DNA from: CAZKFG01 sp964551985 | Lineage (GTDB): Bacteria; Bacillota; Negativicutes; Acidaminococcales; JAISLQ01 | Length of the DNA: 64,000 nucleotides | Assembly (NCBI GenBank): GCA_964551985.1 | Contig: CAZKFG010000001.1 | Location: forward strand, 62,001 to 126,000 | Direction: 5' to 3' | In this document: piece by piece, positions 53,175-62,802 of the stretch | Layout: every line of letters starts with the position of its first letter | Position numbering within the stretch: position 1 is the stretch's first letter | The notes under the pieces: generated by a model | The model's input: the letters and a program-made list of their open reading frames with translations, nothing else | The model's database searches: none | Told to the model about the DNA's origin: nothing | Position numbers and translations under genes: made by a program

Positions 53175-54842
53175 TTACATATGTTCTGGCTTACTTATAC
53201 CTAAAATATCCAAAGCGTGACACAAACAATTTTTAACCGCTAAAATAAGTGTTAATCTCGCTTGTTGTAAATCTTTATCTGCGCCTATTATCCTACATTG
53301 ATTATAAAAAGAATGAAATAATCCGGCTAAATCGTGCACATATCTTGCCACTTTGTGTACAGCCCTATCTTGCGCTGCCTTTTGTAGTTCTTGCTCATAT
53401 TCACCTAATTTTTTAATGAGTTCTATCTCGGACTCTTCTTGCAAAAGAGTCAAATTGGCATTTTCTGTTCTTTCAATGTTAAGCTCTTTCATTTGCCTAA
53501 AAATACTACAAATACGAGCGTGAGCGTATTGAATATAATATACAGGGTTTTCGTTAGATTTTTCAACAGCCAAATTTAAATCAAAATCCAGCTGACTATC
53601 AATTGAACGCATAACAAAGAAAAATCTAGCTGCATCAGCACCAACTTCTTCAATAAGCTCATTCAAAGTAATGCTTTTACCTGTACGTTTAGACATTTTG
53701 ACAACTTCGCCATCTTTAAACAAATTTACCATTTGCAAAATCAAAACTTCAAGCTGTGAGCCTTTATAGCCCAAAACTTCACAGGCTGCTTGCATCCTTT
53801 TAATATAACCATGATGATCTGCACCCCAAATATCTATAAGGTCTGTAAAACCTCTGGAGAATTTATTTTTATGATAAGCAATGTCTGCGGCAAAATACGT
53901 TGGAACACCATTTTCTCTTATGACAACTCTATCTTTATCATCACCATAGTCAACAGATTTTAGCCATTTTGCACCATCTTTTTCATACATAAATCCTTTT
54001 TTGAGTAAATCATCACAACATTTTTCAATTTCATTATCATCATGTAAAGACTGCTCACTAAACCAAGTATCAAAATTAACGTTAAATAGTTGTAAATCTT
54101 TTTTCAATAAAGCAATTTTCTCTTTTAAAGCCAGTTCTTTAAAGGTCTCAAGTCTATCTTTAGTGCTTAAAGCTAAAAACTTATCTCCATATTGCTCGAT
54201 AATACTTTGCGCTGTTTGCACAATATCCTGTCCGTGATAACCATCTTCAGGAAACTCAAATGGTCTATTTAAAAGCTCTAAATATCTTGCATTAACAGAT
54301 GCAGCAAGGTTATTTATTTGATTGCCCGCATCGTTTATATAATACTCTGCACTAACGTCAAAACCTGCAACTTTCAAAAGATTGACAAGACTGCTACCAA
54401 ATGCTGCACCTCTGCCGTGCCCTATGTGCAAAGGTCCTGTAGGATTTGCACTGACATATTCAATCATTATCTTTTGTCCGTCATTTATTGCCGGAAGATT
54501 GCCGTATTGCCTGCCTTTTTCCACAATAGAGGACAAAAGTTCATACAACCAATCTGTTTTTAAATAAAAGTTCATAAAGCCAGGTCCTGCAATATCTATC
54601 TTTTGCAAAAACGGGCATTTAATCTTATCTTTTATAATTTGTGCTATAGCCTTAGGATTAGAGCGTAAGCTTTTTGCAGCCTGCATTGCAAAATTACTGG
54701 CAAAATCGCCAAAATCCTTTTGCGGTGGAACTTCAAATAAAATTGCTGGCAACTGACCTTGTGGTAAAAGACCTTGTTGCATAGCTTCTTGTACTGCATT
54801 ATAAACTGCCTCTTGCAAGGCCTCTTTAATTTTCAAAACCAT
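53175..54842 (-). CDS. argS: Arginyl-tRNA synthetase
   Basis: 555 residues, class I. The N-terminal Add-1 domain (about 1-100) is followed by HIGH as NPTGPLHIGHGRGAAFG and by the KMSK loop VKMSKRTGKSITL, then the anticodon-binding domain with FFVMRSIDSQLDFDLNLA. ATG 54842 with GGGGAGG overlaps the YwiB-like gene by 17 nt, the same neighbour as in B. subtilis. Confidence 0.99.
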   Translation of the reverse strand: MVLKIKEALQEAVYNAVQEAMQQGLLPQGQLPAILFEVPPQKDFGDFASNFAMQAAKSLRSNPKAIAQIIKDKIKCPFLQKIDIAGPGFMNFYLKTDWLYELLSSIVEKGRQYGNLPAINDGQKIMIEYVSANPTGPLHIGHGRGAAFGSSLVNLLKVAGFDVSAEYYINDAGNQINNLAASVNARYLELLNRPFEFPEDGYHGQDIVQTAQSIIEQYGDKFLALSTKDRLETFKELALKEKIALLKKDLQLFNVNFDTWFSEQSLHDDNEIEKCCDDLLKKGFMYEKDGAKWLKSVDYGDDKDRVVIRENGVPTYFAADIAYHKNKFSRGFTDLIDIWGADHHGYIKRMQAACEVLGYKGSQLEVLILQMVNLFKDGEVVKMSKRTGKSITLNELIEEVGADAARFFFVMRSIDSQLDFDLNLAVEKSNENPVYYIQYAHARICSIFRQMKELNIERTENANLTLLQEESEIELIKKLGEYEQELQKAAQDRAVHKVARYVHDLAGLFHSFYNQCRIIGADKDLQQARLTLILAVKNCLCHALDILGISKPEHM

Positions 54843-55260
54843 TATCCTCCCCAGCTAACATACGTAATTTTATCAAGCCTTGTGATTGATGTCCTAATAC
54901 AAGCTCATACTCAATATATATATCAATAAAGTTCTCTCTTGTAACTACCATTAAGTTTTTAGTATCTACAATCATATCTATATTCATATATGGAGTTTTA
55001 TAATTACAAAGATCAATCTTACCAGCTTCAAAAAGCGTCTTTTGTTCAACATCTCCTATTCTGGTTAAAAAGACTTTTTGATCATCAATTTTTACAATTG
55101 TTTTTACATCAGAAAAACCCGCTTCCTGCGGTTCGTTGTATATAATATATGTTTTTTTGCCACGAAAAAAACACTTGCAATCTGCAACAGTCTTTATAAC
55201 ATCTTGATCACTTTCATTAATAAGAATGCTTTGAATAAAAATCTTAGTATTTTTTCCCAT
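54826..55260 (-). CDS. YwiB-like protein (DUF1934)
   Basis: 144 residues, ATG 55260 behind AAGGGG (ORF opens at TTG 55263). It shows the DUF1934 pattern of a small beta barrel, with YIIYNEPQEAG and VTRENFIDIYIEYELVLGHQ. The function is unknown; it is conserved next to argS across Firmicutes. Confidence 0.85.
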   Translation of the reverse strand: MGKNTKIFIQSILINESDQDVIKTVADCKCFFRGKKTYIIYNEPQEAGFSDVKTIVKIDDQKVFLTRIGDVEQKTLFEAGKIDLCNYKTPYMNIDMIVDTKNLMVVTRENFIDIYIEYELVLGHQSQGLIKLRMLAGEDNGFEN

Positions 55261-55279
55261 CAAAACCCCTTACGTTTTA

Positions 55280-55744
55280 TCAACGCATATCTTCAATAAA
55301 TTCTTCTAAAAGTTCTAACAATATCGGATGACCAATAGCAGTAATTTGTCTTACCGGGTTACCATAAAATTCTTTATGTTCAGCATCAATGCTTATATTG
55401 AGTCCTTCTTTTTTGTATTCGTCAAGCATTCTAAGTACTAATTTATTCACTTCACCATAAATTTTTCCATCACGTTCTATCAAGCTAACATTAACCATAA
55501 TATGCCGCTCTTGTGGTTCAAAACTAATAATTTCAACATCCCAACCACCAGGAATTGGCGGTAATTTTTTCGCTGTGACCATATATTTTTCACCAAAACC
55601 AACATATTTTTCTAATTTCTTATAAAACTTAGCTTTAGTAATAGGATAATTTTGTTCTTTACCTATTTTAATCAATTCATCACAAATCTCATTGTTATGA
55701 ATAATACTAGACAAAGTCGTTTTAAACAAAACATTATAACTCAT
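55280..55744 (-). CDS. Hypothetical protein upstream of the YwiB-like gene
   Basis: 154 residues, GGAGG before the ATG, first gene of the run that leads to argS and pyrG. I recognise no family. It has no signal or membrane segment and looks globular with a C-terminal helix (HPILLELLEEFIEDMR) and a PPIPGGWDVEIISF strand region. Its coupling to argS-linked genes is positional only. Confidence 0.7.
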   Translation of the reverse strand: MSYNVLFKTTLSSIIHNNEICDELIKIGKEQNYPITKAKFYKKLEKYVGFGEKYMVTAKKLPPIPGGWDVEIISFEPQERHIMVNVSLIERDGKIYGEVNKLVLRMLDEYKKEGLNISIDAEHKEFYGNPVRQITAIGHPILLELLEEFIEDMR

Positions 55745-55840
55745 AAAATACCTCCGCTATTTAACCTTTAAACTATATTTTACAGCATTTAAAGCAAATT
55801 GCCTATAACTAAATTAAAAATATGTATGTTTTTTTATTCT

Positions 55841-55869
55841 TTGCAAAAAAAAACCAAACAATATATACT
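55841..55869 (+). promoter_or_regulatory. Promoter of the cation antiporter gene
   Basis: TTGCAA and TATACT are 17 nt apart, about 37 nt upstream of the ATG. Confidence 0.7.
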
Positions 55870-55905
55870 AATAAATAACAATCCTTTACAAAAGGAGTAT
55901 ATACA

Positions 55906-58203
55906 ATGCATTTGCCAAATATTATTTACGATTTAGCATTAATACTTATTGTCGCAAGTATAACAACATTAATATTTAAAAAACTCAAACAGCCTGTCGT
56001 ATTAGGATACATAGTAGCCGGATTTATTGCTTCTTCTAATTTTGATTTAGTTTTTAGTGTTTCAGATAAAAGTAATATAAGTACTTGGGGAGAAATCGGC
56101 GTAATATTCTTATTATTTTCTTTAGGGCTTGAGTTTAGTCTAAAAAAACTTACTTCTGTTGGTCATAGCGCTTTTATAACCGTAATAACAGAAGTTATTT
56201 GTATGCTTACAATTGGTTATAGTATAGGTCAAGCTTTAGGCTGGAGCCAAACAGACAGTGTTTTTCTAGGCGGTATGCTTTGTATGTCTTCAACTATCGT
56301 CATATTCAAAGCTTTTAATGACTTAAAATTAAAAGGCGAAAAATTCACACACTTGGTTTTTGGTACTTTAATTGTTGAAGACATTGTCGGCATTGTCATG
56401 ATGGTACTTCTCGCAACAGTATCTGTAAATAGCACAGACATGAGCAGTGTTTTTGTAAACATTGTAAAACTTTGTTTTTTTCTTGTACTATGGTTTGTCT
56501 TGGGAATTTTTATAATACCCAACTTTTTTCGAAAAATTGAACACTATTTAAATAGCGAAACACTTCTTGTTGTCTCACTTGGCATGTGTTTGACAATGGT
56601 TGTCTTGTCAAATAATATGGGTTTTTCCTCAGCACTCGGAGCATTTATTACAGGTTCAATATTGTCAGAAACTAGGAAAGCCGAACACATTGAACATCTT
56701 TTGACGCCTGTTAAAGATTTATTTGGTGCTGTATTTTTTGTGTCTGTCGGCATGACTGTAGTTCCAGAACAACTTGTTACATATGCTGTTCCTATTGCAG
56801 TAATTGTAGTTGCGCTCATTTTAGGTAAGCTCATTTTCTCTTCTCTTGGAATGCTACTGTCAGGTCAATCTCTTAAAACCGCTATGCAGTGCGGTTTTAG
56901 TTTGCCACAAATTGGTGAATTTTCATTTATTATTGCAACACTTGGTCTTAGTCTTGGTGTTACAAGTAACTTTTTATACCCCATAGTTGTTGCAGTATCT
57001 GTAATAACAACATTTACTACCCCATTTTTTATTAAATTAGCCATACCAACATATAAAAAGCTAGAAAAGATAATTCCCCATAAAGCAAAAATTTTTTTAC
57101 AAAAGTACACAAGCGATAATGACAACACTAGCAAAAAAGAATTGCATTGGCGATTATTCTTAAAAAAATATTTTACCAAATTAATTGTACACTGTGTACT
57201 TTTATCTGCAATATGTTTTTTCGCTTTTGGCTATACAACAATTATAACTAAAACATTTCCAAGTACTGTTGGTTATATCCTAGAGACAGTAGTGCCACTA
57301 TTAATTATGTCACCTTTTTTAAAAGATTTACTTGTTGGACAAAGTTCTTATCCGGAGCTTGTAGCCACTTTATGGTTTGACAAAAAATCCAACAGACTAC
57401 CACTTTTAGTATTGTTTTTACTACGCATACTTATAGCCATATTATTTATTTTGATAATATTATTTAAGTTCTTACCACTAAACCCATTAATTATTGTTTT
57501 TATTGCTTGCATTATTGTAAGAATTATCTATTCATCAGATTGGCTACTCAGCAAGTATTTAAAAATAGAAGCAAGCTTTTTAATTAACCTTAACGAAAAA
57601 CACCTTAGTGAAAAGAAAAAACTTGCTATCACAAATGACAATAAAGAACAAACAACTTGGCTTGACGAGCAACTATATGTTGCTGTGATAAAAGTAGAAA
57701 CAACAATCCCAAGGACTTTAAAGCAATTATCTTTACGCGAGAGATTTGGTGTAAATGTTTTAAAGCTTATACACAAAAAAAGAACTTTTGACATGCCCGG
57801 CGGCAATATAATTGTCAAAGATAACAATACACTTGTAGTATTAGGTACCAAAAGTCAAATAAATGTTTTTTGCCAAGAAAATGTAATAGAAAACATGAAT
57901 TTAAAACAGATAGCCCCACAAATAACTTTAAAACAATTTATAGTAAATCAAAGCAAAACAAAGCAAGAAACTCAACTACTCTTATATGCTATAATAATTG
58001 ATGAAAAATCACCGCTACTAAATAAACACATCAAAGATTCTAATATAAGAGAAGACTGGCAATGTCTTGTTGTTGGTCTTGAAAGAGGAGTATACTCAAA
58101 AGCTAACCCACATATTTGGCTTACTTTTGAAAAAGAAGACATCGTTTGGGTGATTGGCAAAAATCAAATGATCGCAGAACTTATTCGTTCAGAAATAATT
58201 TAA
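55906..58203 (+). CDS. CPA2-family monovalent cation/proton antiporter
   Basis: 765 residues. Residues about 1-390 are the Na_H_exchanger core with twelve hydrophobic helices (FLLFSLGLEFSLKKL, GFSSALGAFITGSILSET). A second membrane block of about four helices follows (about 410-545), then two TrkA_C-type regulatory domains (about 585-670 and 680-765). There is no Rossmann TrkA_N domain, unlike KefB/KefC. Such proteins exchange K+ or Na+ for protons. AAGGAG precedes the ATG; monocistronic with a shared terminator. Confidence 0.92.
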   Translation: MHLPNIIYDLALILIVASITTLIFKKLKQPVVLGYIVAGFIASSNFDLVFSVSDKSNISTWGEIGVIFLLFSLGLEFSLKKLTSVGHSAFITVITEVICMLTIGYSIGQALGWSQTDSVFLGGMLCMSSTIVIFKAFNDLKLKGEKFTHLVFGTLIVEDIVGIVMMVLLATVSVNSTDMSSVFVNIVKLCFFLVLWFVLGIFIIPNFFRKIEHYLNSETLLVVSLGMCLTMVVLSNNMGFSSALGAFITGSILSETRKAEHIEHLLTPVKDLFGAVFFVSVGMTVVPEQLVTYAVPIAVIVVALILGKLIFSSLGMLLSGQSLKTAMQCGFSLPQIGEFSFIIATLGLSLGVTSNFLYPIVVAVSVITTFTTPFFIKLAIPTYKKLEKIIPHKAKIFLQKYTSDNDNTSKKELHWRLFLKKYFTKLIVHCVLLSAICFFAFGYTTIITKTFPSTVGYILETVVPLLIMSPFLKDLLVGQSSYPELVATLWFDKKSNRLPLLVLFLLRILIAILFILIILFKFLPLNPLIIVFIACIIVRIIYSSDWLLSKYLKIEASFLINLNEKHLSEKKKLAITNDNKEQTTWLDEQLYVAVIKVETTIPRTLKQLSLRERFGVNVLKLIHKKRTFDMPGGNIIVKDNNTLVVLGTKSQINVFCQENVIENMNLKQIAPQITLKQFIVNQSKTKQETQLLLYAIIIDEKSPLLNKHIKDSNIREDWQCLVVGLERGVYSKANPHIWLTFEKEDIVWVIGKNQMIAELIRSEII

Positions 58204-58206
58204 TAT

Positions 58207-58240
58207 AAAAGCTGTTTTGCCTCAAAGCAAAACAGCTTTT
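58207..58240. terminator. Bidirectional terminator between convergent transporter genes
   Basis: AAAAGCTGTTTTGC pairs over 14 bp with GCAAAACAGCTTTT around a 6-nt loop. It serves both the antiporter and the ABC gene that end on either side. Confidence 0.85.
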
Positions 58241-58241
58241 A

Positions 58242-59936
58242 TTATGTGCGCCAGTTTCCTTGTCCTATTAATTCTAGTTGATTTTTATAATGTTTATATA
58301 AAGTACTTCTATGCCCAACGCTTATTATAGTTGTGCAAGGGAGATTATCGTTAAGCACACCATGTATTTTATCTTCTAATTGCTCATCCATCGCTGAAGT
58401 AGCCTCATCTAAAAATAACCACTTAGGTTTGTGCAAAAGCACTCTTACAAATGCTATACGTTGTTGTTCACCTAATGAAAAAATATTTGTCCACTCTTCT
58501 TCTTTATCTAAATAAGACGATAGATGTTCTATGTCACACATTCTTAGTGCCTCTTTTATTTGTTCGTCTGTTTTAGATATTTTACCTGGATAAAGTAAGA
58601 CTTCCCGCAAAGTGCCAAGAGGTAAATAAGATTTTTGTGGTAAAAACATTTTCTCACCTTGAGGATAGACTATTTTCCCTTTACTATATGGCCAAATACC
58701 TGCAAGAGTGCGTAGTAAAGTACTCTTACCTGTGCCGCTTTTACCTTTAATAAGCCAAGTTGTCGCTTTAGCAAAATCAACATTCAAATCTTTGATAAGA
58801 GCACTACCATCTGGTAGCAATACTGTTAGTCCTTCCAATTGCAAATTATTAAGTCCTTCAACAAACTCCTGTTGTTCGGGATAATCTTTTTTTACCGACT
58901 GCATATGCAGTTGAAAGCTTGTCAAACGTTTAACAACTGCCACCCATTCGGCAAGCACAACATAGCTATCTACAAAAAAAGACAAAGCATCTTGAACACG
59001 TCCAAATGCCGATGATATTTGCATTAACCCACCTAAATTAATTTGTTTTGTCAAATAACGAGGAATGCTAAGTATAAGAGGCACAATAACCGAAATCTGT
59101 GAATAACTTGTCGTAAGACCTATAACCAGCTTTTGCCTTTTAGCAATTTTCCAAAGATTATCTATAACACTAACTATTTTTTTGCCAAAATAGTCTCCTT
59201 CAAATTGTTCCCCTTTATAAAAAGCAACATTTTCACTATTTTCTCTTAATCTTACCATGCTGTAACGAAAATCTGCCTCATATTTTTGTTGATCAAAATT
59301 AAGCTTCCCAAGAACTCGACCAATTCTATCTGTAAAATAGGTTCCAAAAATTGCATACAATAAAGTCACCCAAACCATATAGCCTGGTAGTACAAAATCA
59401 ATACCAATAAATTTTAAATCTAAATCTCCAGATAAATTCCACAATATTCCAACAAAAGAAACAAACAATACGATATTTTTTATAAAACCTAAAATCAAAG
59501 CGAGTGTATTTGTAACAAAAAGACGTACATCATCACTAATACGTTGGTCTGGATTGTCAGTATCTTTTTCAAATACTTGCATCAAATAGTACGTCCTAGC
59601 AGTAAGCCAATCTTTAACATATTCTTTTGTCATCCATTTACGCCAACGAATTTGCAATACTTGTTGCAAATAATAGGCATAAACGCTTATAATTACGTGT
59701 ACTGCTGCAATATAACAAAATTCTTCTACACCTTTAATAATTGCTTCATTTTGATATTCTTGTAAAGCTGAATAAAAACGATTATACCATTTATTTAAAA
59801 GAACTAGCATATAAACTTGCCCTAGGCTTAGCACAACAATAGCTACAAACAATGCTGTAGCTGAATACTTTTCACTTGATTTCCAGTAACTTTTTACAAG
59901 CAACCAAAAATTTTTTAAAAACTGTTTGTCTATCAT
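58242..59936 (-). CDS. SbmA/BacA-like ABC transporter, fused permease and ATPase (YddA type)
   Basis: 564 residues. The N-terminal membrane half (about 1-330) has the SbmA_BacA-type fold (YYLQQVLQIRWRKWMTKEYVKDWLTARTYYLMQV), and the ATPase half has Walker A KGKSGTGKSTLLRTLAGIWP, signature FSLGEQQRIAFVRVL and Walker B KWLFLDEATSAMDE. Such half-transporters dimerise; relatives move peptides, vitamin B12 or fatty acyl groups. AAGGAG precedes ATG 59936. It is divergent from the NMT1-type importer. Confidence 0.9.
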   Translation of the reverse strand: MIDKQFLKNFWLLVKSYWKSSEKYSATALFVAIVVLSLGQVYMLVLLNKWYNRFYSALQEYQNEAIIKGVEEFCYIAAVHVIISVYAYYLQQVLQIRWRKWMTKEYVKDWLTARTYYLMQVFEKDTDNPDQRISDDVRLFVTNTLALILGFIKNIVLFVSFVGILWNLSGDLDLKFIGIDFVLPGYMVWVTLLYAIFGTYFTDRIGRVLGKLNFDQQKYEADFRYSMVRLRENSENVAFYKGEQFEGDYFGKKIVSVIDNLWKIAKRQKLVIGLTTSYSQISVIVPLILSIPRYLTKQINLGGLMQISSAFGRVQDALSFFVDSYVVLAEWVAVVKRLTSFQLHMQSVKKDYPEQQEFVEGLNNLQLEGLTVLLPDGSALIKDLNVDFAKATTWLIKGKSGTGKSTLLRTLAGIWPYSKGKIVYPQGEKMFLPQKSYLPLGTLREVLLYPGKISKTDEQIKEALRMCDIEHLSSYLDKEEEWTNIFSLGEQQRIAFVRVLLHKPKWLFLDEATSAMDEQLEDKIHGVLNDNLPCTTIISVGHRSTLYKHYKNQLELIGQGNWRT

Positions 59937-59974
59937 TAAAAATCTCCTTAGAAAGTTATTTTGATAATATTTGT

Positions 59975-60025
59975 CAAAAATAAATTAAATCCTGCAAAAA
60001 TAAATTAAAAATCAAATTTATTTTG
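59975..60025. repeat. Repeat cluster in the divergent transporter promoter region
   Basis: CAAAAATAAATTAAA occurs twice (59975-59989 and 59995-60009), exactly 20 nt apart. A third, inverted near-copy is at 60015-60025. The inverted copy overlaps the -35 position of the importer's extended -10 promoter (TGTTATAAT at 60036-60044), so this is a plausible operator for one regulator of both transporters. Confidence 0.5.
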
Positions 60026-60084
60026 CAAAAAAATTTGTTATAATAATAAAGAATTAAAAGTACCATAAAAAAGGAGTAGGAAAA

Positions 60085-61116
60085 ATGAGTAAAAGGTTCG
60101 CTTTCTTATTAACAATTATCTTAAGTTTAACATTATTTGTAGCAGGCTGCTCAAATAAACAAACAAAACCAGCAGAAAAGTCTCCCGTATCTATCGGCTT
60201 ACTAAGGCTCACAAGTTCTGCACCATTATTTATAGCTATTGATAAAGGCTTTTTTGCCGAACAAGGAATTGAACCTAAAGTAGAATGGTTTGATGCCGCA
60301 CAACCAATAGCTGTCGCAACAGCTTCAAACAAAGTAGATGTTGGAGCAACAGGTATAACGGCCAGTTTATTTAACATGATCGCCAGTGGTCAAAAACTGA
60401 CTATTGTTGCTGACAAAGGACGCGAAGAAAAAGGTTATTCTTCTTCAGCTTTAATCGTAACAAAAAAACTATATGATCAAGGCACAACTACTATAAAACA
60501 ACTAAAAGGCAAAAAAGTTGGCATAACGCAAAAAGGCTCTACCTTCCAATATATGCTCGGTCGACTTTTAGAAGAAAATGGCATGGCAGTTGAAGATGTT
60601 GAAATAGTACCACTAGGCAAACTTGGTTCAGTCATGGCAAGCTTAGAGAGTGGACAAATAGATGCCGCTATTTTAAACGAGCCTAACATAACTAAAGTTG
60701 AAAAAGCTGGATATGGCAAGACAATTTTGCCTGTTGGTGATGCAATAGTTTATCAAACATCAGCAATTTTTTTCTCACCAGATATGAATAAGAAAAAAGA
60801 ACTTGGCACTAAATTTATGCAAGCGTATATAAAAGCCTGCAACTACTATTACGATGCTCTTTTAACTAAAAAAGACGGTAAAATTGTGCCTGGTAAAAAT
60901 TATGACGAAGTAATAGCTATAATTGCTAAATATACCCATATGCCAGTTGAAGATATTAAAGTTGGTATACCTTATATCGACCGAAACGGCAAGCTTTTAG
61001 AAAGCGATATTGATACACAAATCAAATGGTACACAAAATATAACTTGCTTGAAAAGCCAGTATCAAGTAAAGATGCCATCAATATGACTTTTTTTGATGC
61101 TGCAACTAAAAAGTAG
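60085..61116 (+). CDS. ABC importer substrate-binding lipoprotein (NMT1/SsuA family)
   Basis: 343 residues. Lipoprotein signal with lipobox VAGC, then the SsuA/NMT1-like fold: VSIGLLRLTSSAPLFIAIDKGFFAEQG at the N-terminus and VKRAGYG-like KVEKAGYGKTILPVGD. Related receptors bind sulfonates, nitrate or the thiamine precursor HMP; the ligand here is unknown. AAGGAG precedes the ATG. It forms an operon with the ATPase and permease genes. Confidence 0.92.
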   Translation: MSKRFAFLLTIILSLTLFVAGCSNKQTKPAEKSPVSIGLLRLTSSAPLFIAIDKGFFAEQGIEPKVEWFDAAQPIAVATASNKVDVGATGITASLFNMIASGQKLTIVADKGREEKGYSSSALIVTKKLYDQGTTTIKQLKGKKVGITQKGSTFQYMLGRLLEENGMAVEDVEIVPLGKLGSVMASLESGQIDAAILNEPNITKVEKAGYGKTILPVGDAIVYQTSAIFFSPDMNKKKELGTKFMQAYIKACNYYYDALLTKKDGKIVPGKNYDEVIAIIAKYTHMPVEDIKVGIPYIDRNGKLLESDIDTQIKWYTKYNLLEKPVSSKDAINMTFFDAATKK

Positions 61117-61128
61117 GTATTATACCAC

Positions 61129-61917
61129 ATGAAATTAGTTATTGAAAATATTAGTAAAGAATATATTAATAGCAAAAAAGAGACTATCTGTGCATTATCT
61201 GATATTAATCTTACAGTGAACCCACAAGAATTTATTGCTTTGGTTGGACCTAGTGGTTGCGGCAAATCGACATTGTTAAACATTGTTGGAGGCTTGTTAA
61301 GCCCTACCAAAGGTCAGGTTTACTTTGATGATTTAATGCCAGAACATCAACCACTTGTCGGTATAGTCTTTCAAGAAATTGGGCTTTTCCCTTGGCGTAA
61401 TGTCTATGATAACATAGCTTTTGGTATTGAAGAATTAAATATTTTTCAAGCCGAAAAAACCGATAGAATAAACTATTATATTGAACTTGTCGGTCTAAAA
61501 GGCTTTGAAAAATCTTTGCCAAGTCAGCTAAGTGGCGGTATGAAGCAAAGAGTTGGTATTGCAAGAGCTTTGTGCTTGCAACCAGACTTATTGTTAATGG
61601 ATGAACCGTTTTCTGCTCTAGATGCCCAAACTCGTATGATAATGCAAGAAGAGTTGCTTGATATTTGGACAAAAACTAAGCTCACAACTCTTTACGTAAC
61701 ACACAATATAGCCGAAGCAGTACATCTAGCAGATAAAGTTATTATATTGTCGAGAAGACCTGGTAAAATAGCAAATATTTTATCTATAGACATGCCAAGA
61801 GATGAACGATCAAAACCAGAAAATGCTACTATTTTTAATTCTTATGTGGATAGAATATGGAATGATATCAAAAATCAAGCAATGCAAGCCATATTAGAGG
61901 TAGAAGACAATGAATAG
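61129..61917 (+). CDS. ABC importer ATP-binding protein (SsuB/TauB/NrtD type)
   Basis: 262 residues, Walker A GPSGCGKSTLLNIVGGL, Q-loop VFQEIGLFPWRNVYDNIAFG, signature LSGGMKQRVGIARAL and Walker B DLLLMDEPFSALDAQTR. Typical of the sulfonate/nitrate/taurine branch. It overlaps the permease gene by 8 nt. Confidence 0.96.
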   Translation: MKLVIENISKEYINSKKETICALSDINLTVNPQEFIALVGPSGCGKSTLLNIVGGLLSPTKGQVYFDDLMPEHQPLVGIVFQEIGLFPWRNVYDNIAFGIEELNIFQAEKTDRINYYIELVGLKGFEKSLPSQLSGGMKQRVGIARALCLQPDLLLMDEPFSALDAQTRMIMQEELLDIWTKTKLTTLYVTHNIAEAVHLADKVIILSRRPGKIANILSIDMPRDERSKPENATIFNSYVDRIWNDIKNQAMQAILEVEDNE

Positions 61918-62695
61918 ACAGATTATTGTAAATCGCTTAGCTTTTATGGACAAAAAATATCCACCTTGGCTTTTTAGCATCTTTTTAATTGCTTTGTTTA
62001 TAGTTTGGGAAATATTTTGTAGAATAGGTATTGTTTCACAATTATTTTTACCTTCACCACTTAGTATTTTTTCTGAGTTTATAGTAATGCTAACAAACGG
62101 AGAAATATTTACAAATTTAAACGCTAGTCTTTATCGTATTATTATAGGTTATGTAACTGGTTGCCTTTTAGGTATTATAGTTGGACTTGTTACAGGGATG
62201 TCTAAACTCGCAGACAAAATAGGTACCCCTATAGTTTATGCTCTTTATCCAATCCCTAAAATTGCGCTGTTACCTTTGATTATTCTTTGGCTTGGAATAG
62301 GTGAATTGTCAAAAGTAACTGTCATAGCACTTGGCGTATTTTTCCCTGTTGCTATAAATACCTATGCTGGTGTTAAAAATATTGATTCACTGTTTATAAA
62401 AGTAGCTGTAAGCTTTAATACCAAAGGCTTTAATCTAATGAAAAAAGTTATTTTACCAGCTTCAATGCCAATGGTTTTTGCTGGATTAAAACTAGCTGCC
62501 GGAACGTCGCTTTTAATGCTAGTTGCCGCAGAGATGATTGCAGCTCGTGAGGGAATAGGAGCTATGATTTTGCATTATGGCGATTTAATGCTGACAACAA
62601 AACTGATGGTTGGCGTAATTATATTATCTTTCTTAGGTGTAATATTCACAAAAATATTGCATATGTTTGAAAAAATAATTGTACCCTGGAAATAA
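61910..62695 (+). CDS. ABC importer permease (SsuC/TauC/NrtB type)
   Basis: 261 residues, six helices, with GLVTGMSKLADKIGTPIVYALYPIPKIALLPLIILWLGIGE, the BPD_transp_1 EAA loop region KKVILPASMPMVFAGLKLAAG. Last gene of the importer operon. Confidence 0.95.
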   Translation: MNRQIIVNRLAFMDKKYPPWLFSIFLIALFIVWEIFCRIGIVSQLFLPSPLSIFSEFIVMLTNGEIFTNLNASLYRIIIGYVTGCLLGIIVGLVTGMSKLADKIGTPIVYALYPIPKIALLPLIILWLGIGELSKVTVIALGVFFPVAINTYAGVKNIDSLFIKVAVSFNTKGFNLMKKVILPASMPMVFAGLKLAAGTSLLMLVAAEMIAAREGIGAMILHYGDLMLTTKLMVGVIILSFLGVIFTKILHMFEKIIVPWK

Positions 62696-62701
62696 ATAAG
62701 C

Positions 62702-62728
62702 AAAACCGTCTGTTTTATAGACGGTTTT
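62702..62728 (+). terminator. Terminator of the ABC importer operon
   Basis: AAAACCGTCT and AGACGGTTTT flank a 7-nt loop and are followed by T. Confidence 0.85.
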
Positions 62729-62757
62729 TTGCTGAAATTTTTTTATTATGCTATAAT
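62729..62757 (+). promoter_or_regulatory. Promoter of the TPR gene
   Basis: TTGCTG (62729-62734) and TATAAT (62752-62757) are 17 nt apart; TGC before the -10 makes it an extended -10 promoter. Confidence 0.65.
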
Positions 62758-62802
62758 ATTATCTAACAATATCATGTATTATGAAAAGAAAGGAATAAAT
62801 AT

